Source: Acidimicrobiales bacterium (GTDB lineage: Bacteria; Actinomycetota; Acidimicrobiia; Acidimicrobiales; Aldehydirespiratoraceae). Taken from it: a DNA stretch of 64,000 nucleotides. Location: NCBI GenBank assembly GCA_041394245.1, contig JAWKIR010000003.1, positions 434,001 to 498,000 of the forward strand. Reading direction: 5' to 3'. This document shows, piece after piece, positions 8,815 to 15,571 of this stretch (position 1 is the first letter of the stretch; each line of letters starts with the position of its first letter). The position numbers and the translations under genes were made by a program. The notes under the pieces were generated by a model, which did no database searches, had not been told where the DNA came from, and was given only the letters and a program-made list of their open reading frames with translations.

Positions 8815-10467
8815 TCAGCCCTGGCGCTTTTGGATGTTGGCCCATTCGTCGCGCAGGCCGACGGTGCGATGGAAGACCATGGGTTCGTCGAGATCGTGGG
8901 CGAAGTAGCCGAGCCGCTCGAACTGCACCACCTCGCCCAGCGGGGTGTCGGCCAGCGCCGGCTCGAGCTTGCAACCGAGCCGGACCTCGCGTGAATTCGG
9001 GTTGAGTGACGTCAACGGATCGACGCCATCGGCCCCGGGGTGCTCGTCGGTGAAGAGGCGGTCGTAGAGCATCACGGTCGCGTCGACCGCATGGTCGGCC
9101 GACACCCAGTGGATGGTGGCCTTCACCTTGCGTCCGTCGGGAGCCTGACCGCCCGCCGTCTCGGGATCGTAGGTGCACAGCAGCCGGGTCACCTCGCCGT
9201 CGGGGCCGGTCTCCACCTCGTTGCAGGTGATGAAGTAGCCGGCCCGAAGCCTCACCTCGGTACCGGGCGAGAGCCGGTAGAACTTCTTCGGCGGATCGAT
9301 CATGAAGTCGTCGCGCTCGATGAAGAGGCGGCCGCTGAACGGCACCTCGCGGGTACCGGCCGACTCGTCCTCGGGGTTGTTGATCGCCTCCCGCATGTCG
9401 TCCTGACCGGTGGGCCAGTTGGTGAGGACGACCTCGATCGGGTCGAGGACAGCCATGCGACGCAGCGCGTGCGCGTTGTGGTGGGTCCGCACGAACGATT
9501 CGAGCAGCTCGATCTCGTGGGTCCCGTTGACCCGGGCGATGCCGATGTGGGCGGCGAAGGCCCGGATGGCCTCGGCCGGGTAGCCGCGTCGACGCAACCC
9601 ACGGATCGTCGGCATGCGGGGATCGTCCCACCCGTCGACATGGCGCTCCTCCACCAGCTGCAGGAGCTTGCGCTTCGACAGCACCGTGTGGGTCAGGTTG
9701 AGACGGGCGAACTCGGTCTGGCGGGGATGATCGCCCGGCAGCTCGAGCTGCTCCATGAACCAGTCGTAGAGCGGACGGTGGGTGTCGAACTCGAGCGTGC
9801 ACAGCGAGTGGGTGGTCCCCTCGATCGCGTCGCTCTGGCCGTGGGCCCAGTCGTAGGTGGGATAGATCTTCCACTGGTCGCCGGTGCGGAAATGATGGCT
9901 GTCGCGAATGCGGTACATCACGGGATCACGCATCTGCATGTTCTCGTGGTTCATGTCGATCTTCGCCCGCAGCACCCGTGACCCTTCGGCGAAGTCGCCG
10001 TTCTTCATGCCCTCGAACAACTCGAGGTTCTCCTCGATGCTGCGGTTGCGCCACGGACTGTCGACGCCGGGCTCGGTGAAGCCGCCCCGGTTCTTCGAGA
10101 TCGTCTCGGCGTCCTGATCGTCGACGTAGGCCAGGCCCTTCTCGATCAGCAGGACGGCCCAGTGGTGGAGCTGACGGAAGTAGTCGGATGCGAACGCCGG
10201 CTCACCGGTGTCGAAGCCGAGCCATTCGATGTCGTCCTGGATCGCCTCGACGAAGCGGCTGTCCTCGGTGTCGGGGTTGGTGTCGTCGAAGCGCAGGACG
10301 CACGTGCCACCGAACTCCTCGGCCACACCGAAGTTGAGCGTGATCGACTTCGCGTGGCCGATGTGGAGGAATCCGTTGGGCTCCGGCGGGAACCGCGTCT
10401 GCACCCGACCGCCGTAGGGCCCGTCGGAAACGTCGGCGGCGATCTTCTCGCGGATGAAGTCGGTCAC
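8815..10467 (-). CDS. glnS: glutaminyl-tRNA synthetase
   Basis: A 550-residue class I synthetase. PPEPNGFLHIGHAKS carries the HIGH motif, VLSKRKL the KMSKS-type motif, and VLRFDDTNP, GTTHSLCTLEF, GWDDPRMPTIRGLRRRGY are diagnostic for GlnRS rather than GluRS. The C-terminal beta-barrel anticodon-binding domains follow (length typical of the E. coli type). It charges tRNA-Gln directly. Most actinobacteria lack GlnRS and make Gln-tRNA through GatCAB, so its presence suggests transfer. The GTG at 10467 overlaps the stop of the upstream oxidoreductase as GTGA. Confidence 0.95.
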   Translation of the reverse strand: MTDFIREKIAADVSDGPYGGRVQTRFPPEPNGFLHIGHAKSITLNFGVAEEFGGTCVLRFDDTNPDTEDSRFVEAIQDDIEWLGFDTGEPAFASDYFRQLHHWAVLLIEKGLAYVDDQDAETISKNRGGFTEPGVDSPWRNRSIEENLELFEGMKNGDFAEGSRVLRAKIDMNHENMQMRDPVMYRIRDSHHFRTGDQWKIYPTYDWAHGQSDAIEGTTHSLCTLEFDTHRPLYDWFMEQLELPGDHPRQTEFARLNLTHTVLSKRKLLQLVEERHVDGWDDPRMPTIRGLRRRGYPAEAIRAFAAHIGIARVNGTHEIELLESFVRTHHNAHALRRMAVLDPIEVVLTNWPTGQDDMREAINNPEDESAGTREVPFSGRLFIERDDFMIDPPKKFYRLSPGTEVRLRAGYFITCNEVETGPDGEVTRLLCTYDPETAGGQAPDGRKVKATIHWVSADHAVDATVMLYDRLFTDEHPGADGVDPLTSLNPNSREVRLGCKLEPALADTPLGEVVQFERLGYFAHDLDEPMVFHRTVGLRDEWANIQKRQG

Positions 10468-11483
10468 GCAGTCATCGTATGCAGCCCGGCCACGACCTCC
10501 GCGAAGTGGCGCGGGTCGGGCGCCCGGTTGTTGACCAGGCTGACGTGATCGCTGATCCCGGCGAGTCGGGCCCGGATCCGCGGCGCGATCTCGTGGGGCT
10601 CGCCGACCACCGCGATCGTCTCGATGAGTTCGTTGTCGATGAGCAACGGCATCTCGTCCCACCGGTTCTCCCTCGCCATCCGGTTGAGGACCGGGTGGAG
10701 ATCGCCGTAGCCGTGCAGCTCGAAGACAGGTGCGTACGCCGGCGTCGTCGCGTAGAAGGCCAGCTGACCCCGGACCGCCTCCAACGAGCGGCTGAACTCC
10801 TCCTCGGTGCGACCGGTGACCACGATGGTGACGCAGACGACCTCGATGTCGGCCGCATCGCGACCGGCTCTCGCCGCCCCATCGGCGATCGCGGGCAGGG
10901 TCACCTCCTGCAGCGAACGACGTGTGTTGACGGGGTGCACGAGGAACCCGTCGGCCACCTCACCGGCGACACGGGTCGAGAGCGGGCCGAACCCGGCGGT
11001 GAAGATCGGCGGCGGACCGTAGGGGTTCGGGCCCGGGTCGAACGCCGGGATCATCCGGGTGTGGGTGTAGAAGTCGCCCTCGAAGCGGAGACGTTCGCCG
11101 GTCTCCCACGCGTGCCAGATCGCCCGGATCGCCTGGACCATCTCCCGCATGCGGGCGGCCGGCTTCGACCACGGCATCGAGTAGCGCTCCTCGATGTGGG
11201 GCTTCACCTGCGAGCCGAGGCCGAGGACGAATCGGCCGCCGGTGGTGGCCTGGAGATCCCATCCGGTGTTGGCCAGCGTCATGGGCGTGCGGGCGAACGC
11301 GATGGCGATCGCGGTGCCGAGTTCGATGCGCTCGGTGTGTTCACCGGCGATGGCGAGCGGCACGAACGGATCGTGCTTCGCCTCGAAGGAGAACGCCCGG
11401 TCGTAGCCGATGCGCTCGAGCGCGGGATAGACCTCGCGAGCGAGCCGCGGATCTTCGGTCGGGACCGTGATGCTCACATGCAC
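10464..11483 (-). CDS. luciferase-like (LLM class) oxidoreductase
   Basis: A 339-residue luciferase-superfamily protein: HVSITVPTEDP at the start, SFEAKHDPFVPLAIA, ELGTAIAIAFARTPM, GRFVLGLGSQVKPHIE, and a C-terminal GEPHEIAPRIRARL. This subgroup resembles the TIGR03617-like F420-dependent family; that assignment is from motif memory only. A GTG at 11483 is chosen (a GTG two codons later is possible). It diverges from a CoA-transferase with only 25 bases between start codons, leaving room only for overlapping, probably leaderless promoters. glnS is its downstream operon partner. Confidence 0.85.
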   Translation of the reverse strand: MHVSITVPTEDPRLAREVYPALERIGYDRAFSFEAKHDPFVPLAIAGEHTERIELGTAIAIAFARTPMTLANTGWDLQATTGGRFVLGLGSQVKPHIEERYSMPWSKPAARMREMVQAIRAIWHAWETGERLRFEGDFYTHTRMIPAFDPGPNPYGPPPIFTAGFGPLSTRVAGEVADGFLVHPVNTRRSLQEVTLPAIADGAARAGRDAADIEVVCVTIVVTGRTEEEFSRSLEAVRGQLAFYATTPAYAPVFELHGYGDLHPVLNRMARENRWDEMPLLIDNELIETIAVVGEPHEIAPRIRARLAGISDHVSLVNNRAPDPRHFAEVVAGLHTMTA

Positions 11484-11508
11484 CGTCAAACTCTGCCAGA
11501 TTGCGAAG

Positions 11509-12705
11509 GTGACCAGACCGCTCCCCCTCGCCGGCACCCGTGTGATCGACTTCTCCCGCGTCCTGGCCGGACCACTGATCACGCAGAACCTCGCCGATCT
11601 CGGCGCCGAAGTGATCAAGATCGAGCGGCCGGGGCACGGTGACGACACACGCATCTGGGGCCCGCCGTGGCATCCCGGCGCCGACGGCGGGCAGCACTCG
11701 ACCTACTACGAATCGCTCAACCGAGGGAAGCGCTCGATCGTGCTCGACCTGTTCGACGACGACGATCTCGCCGTGGCCCGGTCGCTGGCGGCGAGCGGCG
11801 ACGTGGTGGTCGACAACTTCCGGCCCGGGTTCATGGCGGCCCGGGGGCTCGACCGGGCGACGCTCGCCATCGACAACCCCGCCGTGGTGACCTGCACCGT
11901 CACCGCGTTCGGCGAAGACGGACCGGCGTCGACCCTGCCGGGCTACGACCTCGTCGCCCAGGCCATGGGCGGGCTGATGCACATGACCGGCGAGGGCGAC
12001 GGTCGGGCCAATCGGGTCGGTGTCCCGATCGTCGACATGACCACGGGGCTCTACGGCACGATCGGCCTCCTGGCCGCGCTGACCGACGCGGTACGGACCG
12101 GTGAGGGACGACATGTCGCCGTGAGCCTGTTCGACACCGCGCTCGCCGCGCTCGGGAACCACGGCACCGCGGTGACGATGGCCGGGGCCGACCCGCGCCG
12201 CGACGGCAACCGCCATCCGTCGATCGCGCCCTATGAGTCGTACTCGGCCGCCGATGGTGATCTCATCATCGCGGCGGCCAACCAGAAGCTCTTCGCCGGC
12301 GTGTGCGCGGCCCTCGACCGTCCCGACCTGCTCGAGGATCCACGCTTCGTCGACAACCCGACCCGCAGGGCCCACATCGACGAGCTGGCCGAGGAACTCG
12401 AACGCACGCTGGCGACCGACACGCGCGATGCGTGGGTCGAGAAGCTGCGGGCCCACCAGGTGCCGACCGGACCGATCAACTCGATCCCCGAGGCACTGGC
12501 ATGGGCGGCCGAGATGGACATCGATGCAACCGTGCAGGCCGACGGCTACGTCGGCATCCGCTCCCCCATCGTCATCGACGGCGCACGCCTCGACACGTCC
12601 CTCCCCCCGCCCAAGCTCGATGAACACGGCCCCCAGATCCGAGCCGTCACGCCGGTGTCAGACACCCGCCACAGCGGTGTCAGACACCCGCTACAGGAGG
12701 ACTGA
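11509..12705 (+). CDS. CaiB/BaiF family CoA-transferase
   Basis: A 398-residue family III CoA-transferase: TRVIDFSRVLAGPLITQNLADLGAEVIKIE at the N terminus, the catalytic-Asp region PIVDMTTGLYG, and the C-terminal VPTGPINSIPEA. It moves CoA between organic acids. The GTG at 11509 begins VTRPLPLAGTRVIDF. The reading frame runs straight through two copies of the palindromic repeat, so the last ~17 residues (PVSDTRHSGVRHPLQED) are repeat-encoded and not part of the usual family end. The LLM-type oxidoreductase diverges upstream. Confidence 0.9.
   Translation: MTRPLPLAGTRVIDFSRVLAGPLITQNLADLGAEVIKIERPGHGDDTRIWGPPWHPGADGGQHSTYYESLNRGKRSIVLDLFDDDDLAVARSLAASGDVVVDNFRPGFMAARGLDRATLAIDNPAVVTCTVTAFGEDGPASTLPGYDLVAQAMGGLMHMTGEGDGRANRVGVPIVDMTTGLYGTIGLLAALTDAVRTGEGRHVAVSLFDTALAALGNHGTAVTMAGADPRRDGNRHPSIAPYESYSAADGDLIIAAANQKLFAGVCAALDRPDLLEDPRFVDNPTRRAHIDELAEELERTLATDTRDAWVEKLRAHQVPTGPINSIPEALAWAAEMDIDATVQADGYVGIRSPIVIDGARLDTSLPPPKLDEHGPQIRAVTPVSDTRHSGVRHPLQED
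12652..12697 (+). repeat. palindromic intergenic repeat, copy 2 (two cores)
   Basis: Two GGTGTCAGACACC cores at 12654-12666 and 12676-12688, 22 bases apart, joined by CGCCACAGC and ending in CGCTACAGG. The array lies inside the CoA-transferase reading frame and encodes its C-terminal tail. The AGGAGG just past its end (12695-12700) could serve the next gene. Confidence 0.9.
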
Positions 12706-12717
12706 GGCGATGTGCTG

Positions 12718-13104
12718 ATGACGCACCGGCACATCGCGGCGTTCTCGCTCCTCGTACCCGACTACGACGAAGCGATCGCCTTCTTCGTCGACGTGTGCGG
12801 GTTCGAGCTCACCGAGGACCGCGACGAGGGTCGCAAGCGGTGGGTCACGGTGCGGCCGCCGGGGGCGGAGACGCACATCGTGCTGGCCCGGGCCGACACG
12901 GAGACGCAACGCGCCGCGCTGGGCAACCAGCTCGGCGGCCGGGTCGGATTCTTCCTCCACACCGACGACTTCGACCGCGACCACACCCGGATGGTGGCAG
13001 CCGGCGTCATCTTTCATGAGGAGCCCCGCCACGAGTCCTACGGCATCGTCGCCGTGTGGGAGGACCCCTGGGGCAACGCCTGGGACCTGCTGCAACCCTC
13101 CTGA
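12718..13104 (+). CDS. VOC (glyoxalase/bleomycin-resistance) superfamily protein
   Basis: A 128-residue protein with the paired beta-alpha-beta-beta-beta modules of the vicinal-oxygen-chelate fold: HIAAFSLLVPDYDEAIAFF at the start and VWEDPWGNAWDLLQPS at the end, with likely metal ligands among His5 and the late Glu. ATG 12718 fits the family; an upstream in-frame GTG at 12712 is better spaced from the AGGAGG at 12695-12700 and cannot be excluded. The reaction (isomerase, dioxygenase or binding protein) is unknown. It follows the CoA-transferase in the same direction. Confidence 0.8.
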   Translation: MTHRHIAAFSLLVPDYDEAIAFFVDVCGFELTEDRDEGRKRWVTVRPPGAETHIVLARADTETQRAALGNQLGGRVGFFLHTDDFDRDHTRMVAAGVIFHEEPRHESYGIVAVWEDPWGNAWDLLQPS

Positions 13105-13117
13105 GCTGCAGTTCTTA

Positions 13118-13155
13118 TTGACAAACGATATGGTCCTGGTTTATCGTTTTTCGAT
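13118..13155 (+). promoter_or_regulatory. promoter with palindromic operator for the DUF2975/XRE pair
   Basis: TTGACA at 13118-13123 and TATCGT at 13142-13147 (18-base spacing) form a good -35/-10, eight bases before the ATG, so the mRNA is probably leaderless. AACGATA (13124-13130) and TATCGTT (13142-13148) are perfect inverted arms 11 bases apart, and CGATA repeats once more at 13152-13156. The arms cover the promoter, as expected for an operator of the co-transcribed XRE protein. Confidence 0.65.
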
Positions 13156-13821
13156 ATGACAACTCGCCTCCGGGTGGCCCCTCTGCGAATCCTCGACGTC
13201 ATCCTTCGAGTCGCGAGGGCACTGCTCCTCCTTGCGACGATCCTCTTCGTCGCGCTGACCGTGGTCGGCCTGTTCGTCACGACGAGCGTCAGCCTCGAAG
13301 GCAGCACCGACGAACCCGAACTCACCTACACCGACAATGCGGGCAACGCGATCACGATCGACGGCGCCACGCAGACGATTTCGTCCAACGATCGGACATC
13401 CGCTGACGAAATCCCTCGTTTCGGCGCCACCGAGGTCACGATCGACCTCGAGCGACGAACACCGCGCACCGCAGCGATGGCGTTTGCGGGAGCCTGGTTC
13501 GTTCTCGCCTGGGTCGCAGTGACGAACGTTCAGGGCATCACACGGACCACGCTCATCGGCGACGCCTTCAGCCACGAGAACGCCCGCCGCCTCGGCCGAA
13601 TCGGCGGGGCGACACTGATCTACGCGGTACTCGGCACCGCCATGCCCCGCGTCATGGATGCGCTGCTCGACGACGCAACGCTGCCCGTCGATGGCTTCCA
13701 CACCCGTTCGCAGATCAGTGACCCGTGGGCATGGGTGGTCGTCGGGTTGCTCCTCCTCACGATCGGCCGGGCGTTCGAGCGGGGTGTCGAGCTCGAGGCA
13801 CTCGACGCCGCAACCATCTGA
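13156..13821 (+). CDS. DUF2975-type membrane protein
   Basis: A 221-residue integral membrane protein with four likely helices (residues ~16-43, ~108-130, ~150-172, ~190-212) and a polar extracytoplasmic loop after the first. The arrangement, length and the small XRE gene overlapping its stop by one base (TGATG) are characteristic of DUF2975-YozG pairs. The biochemical role of the family is not known; the pairing suggests a membrane component linked to a dedicated repressor. Expression is probably controlled by the AACGATA/TATCGTT operator directly upstream. Confidence 0.7.
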   Translation: MTTRLRVAPLRILDVILRVARALLLLATILFVALTVVGLFVTTSVSLEGSTDEPELTYTDNAGNAITIDGATQTISSNDRTSADEIPRFGATEVTIDLERRTPRTAAMAFAGAWFVLAWVAVTNVQGITRTTLIGDAFSHENARRLGRIGGATLIYAVLGTAMPRVMDALLDDATLPVDGFHTRSQISDPWAWVVVGLLLLTIGRAFERGVELEALDAATI

Positions 13822-14027
13822 TGCCGGTCGTCGTCCGCCTCGACGAGGTCCTCGAAGCCCGGGGCATGACGCTCACCGATCTCTCCAACGAGATCGGGAT
13901 CACGCTCGCGAACCTGTCGATCCTCAAGACCGGAAAGGCCAAGGCAATCCGGTTCTCGACACTCCAGGCCTTGTGCGAGGTGTTGGACTGCCAGCCGGGT
14001 GATCTGCTCGCGTATGCCGAGGACTGA
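13821..14027 (+). CDS. small XRE-type HTH regulator (YozG-like)
   Basis: A 68-residue protein that is almost entirely a Cro/C1-type helix-turn-helix: LDEVLEARGMTLTDLSNEIG, ITLANLSILKTGKAKAIRF and LQALCEVLDCQPGDLL. The 'NLSILKTGKAKAIRFSTL' stretch is typical of the YozG-like family. It starts at the ATG that overlaps the DUF2975 stop. It most likely represses its own operon through the palindrome over the 13118-13147 promoter. A palindromic repeat element follows its stop after three bases. Confidence 0.85.
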   Translation: MPVVVRLDEVLEARGMTLTDLSNEIGITLANLSILKTGKAKAIRFSTLQALCEVLDCQPGDLLAYAED

Positions 14028-14060
14028 CCTGTAGCGGGTGTCTGACACCGGTGTGGCGGG
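14025..14060 (-). repeat. palindromic intergenic repeat, copy 3 (one core)
   Basis: Core GGTGTCTGACACC at 14037-14049, with CTGTAGCG on the left and GGTGTGGCGGG on the right. Here the CTGTAG end, not the CCCGCCACA end, faces the upstream stop codon. It separates the XRE gene from the next plus-strand gene. Confidence 0.85.
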
Positions 14061-14080
14061 GGGCCGTTAGCCTCGCCGAC

Positions 14081-15505
14081 GTGTCCGAGTTCCATGCCCG
14101 CATCCTGGTCTTCACCACGTCGGCCGCGGTGCTCGTGCTCGAGATCCTGGCCGGACGGCTGATGGCGCCCTACGTGGGCGTGTCGCTGGAGACGTTCACC
14201 GCCATCATCGGCACGATCCTGGCGGGAATTGCCCTCGGCAGCGCCATCGGCGGACGGTTGGCCGACCGCTACGACCCGGCCATGCTCATCGGCCCGGCGC
14301 TGGCCATCGGTGGCGCGCTGGCCTGGTGGTCACTGTGGATCGTCGGCGTGCTCGGCCCCGAACTCGGCAGCGAACCCGCCGCGATCGTGTTGCTCGCGAC
14401 CGTGTCGTTCTTCGCTCCGGCCACGGTGCTCACGGCGATCAGTCCGATGGTGGCCAAGCTGCGGCTCAACTCGCTGGAAGACACCGGCAAGGTCGTCGGT
14501 GGTCTCTCGGCCGTCGGCACCGCGGGGGCCCTGTTCGGCACATTCGTCACCGGTTTCGTCCTCGTCGCCGCGGCACCGACCCGGCCGATCGTCATGGTCG
14601 TGGGCGCGTTGTTGGTCGCGTGGGGCGTCTTCGAGACAGTGCGCATCACCCGGAAGGCGCCGAGCGCCGCGCTCGTCGTCGTGCTGCTGGCGTCGTTCGG
14701 GATCGGTGCAACCGCCGATTCGCCGTGCGAGTTCGAGTCGGCCTACTTCTGTGGATGGGTGGCCGTCGACGAGGACGACGCATCCGTGCGCTACCTCCAT
14801 CTCGACACCCTGCGCCATGCCGCCGTCGACCTCGACGACCCGACCAACCTGAAGTTCCGCTACATCCGGCTCATCACCGACGTGATCAACTCCACGTCCG
14901 AGGGTGCGATCGACACGCTCCACGTCGGCGGCGGCGGCTTCTCCGTGCCGATGTACCTCGAGGCGACCCGGCCGGGCTCCTACAACCACGTGTTGGAGAT
15001 CGACGACCTCCTCCTCGACGTCGCCCGCGACGAGCTCGGCTTCGTGACGGGCCCCGACATGGAGGTCTCGATCGGCGACGCCCGGCTGTCGATCGGTGAG
15101 TTCGCCGACGACTCGTTCGACGTCGTGATCGGCGACGCGTTCGGCGGCCAATCCGTCCCCTGGCACCTGACCACGACGGAGTTCATCGCCGAGATCGACC
15201 GGGTCCTGCGCGACGACGGCATCTACGTGATGAACCTGATCGACGGCGACGAGAACCGGTTCGCTGAATGGGAAGCAGCGACCCTCCGAGCCAACTTCGA
15301 CCACGTCGAGTGGATCATCCATCCCGACGGCATCGACCGCCGGGCCCGCAACCAGATCCTCGTCGCGTCGGACCGGCCGCTCCCGCCGCTGGTGTTCGAC
15401 CCGGCCGACGGCGTGCTGGTCGACGACGTCGAGGCCTTCATCGACGGCGGCGAGGTCCTCCGCGACGACTTCGCCCCCGTCGAGCAACTCGCCGCCAACC
15501 CCTGA
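14081..15505 (+). CDS. membrane spermidine-synthase-like protein
   Basis: A 474-residue fusion. The N-terminal half has about six to seven transmembrane helices (residues ~10-210) of the type found in fused spermidine-synthase proteins (LVLEILAGRLMAPYVGVS, GIALGSAIGGRLADRYDP). The C-terminal half is a Rossmann aminopropyltransferase/methyltransferase-like domain: IDTLHVGGGGFSVPMYLE, VLEIDDLLLDVA, MEVSIGDARL and VVIGDAFGG. Whether it transfers aminopropyl groups is uncertain; many of these fusions are uncharacterised. GTG 14081 is chosen because a GTG at 14051 lies in the repeat. It is followed by a bidirectional hairpin. Confidence 0.75.
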   Translation: MSEFHARILVFTTSAAVLVLEILAGRLMAPYVGVSLETFTAIIGTILAGIALGSAIGGRLADRYDPAMLIGPALAIGGALAWWSLWIVGVLGPELGSEPAAIVLLATVSFFAPATVLTAISPMVAKLRLNSLEDTGKVVGGLSAVGTAGALFGTFVTGFVLVAAAPTRPIVMVVGALLVAWGVFETVRITRKAPSAALVVVLLASFGIGATADSPCEFESAYFCGWVAVDEDDASVRYLHLDTLRHAAVDLDDPTNLKFRYIRLITDVINSTSEGAIDTLHVGGGGFSVPMYLEATRPGSYNHVLEIDDLLLDVARDELGFVTGPDMEVSIGDARLSIGEFADDSFDVVIGDAFGGQSVPWHLTTTEFIAEIDRVLRDDGIYVMNLIDGDENRFAEWEAATLRANFDHVEWIIHPDGIDRRARNQILVASDRPLPPLVFDPADGVLVDDVEAFIDGGEVLRDDFAPVEQLAANP

Positions 15506-15518
15506 GCCCCCACCCCCG

Positions 15519-15571
15519 CCGTTCTGTGAGCTTGAACGCCGCCAAGAGCGGCACTGAAGCTCACAGAACGG
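15519..15571. terminator. bidirectional hairpin between convergent genes
   Basis: Perfect 15-base inverted arms (CCGTTCTGTGAGCTT at 15519-15533, complement at 15557-15571) enclose a smaller hairpin GCCGC/GCGGC (15538-15552). The stop codon of the minus-strand gene (15561-15563) sits in the right arm. There is no T-tract, so it may be a non-canonical terminator. Confidence 0.6.
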
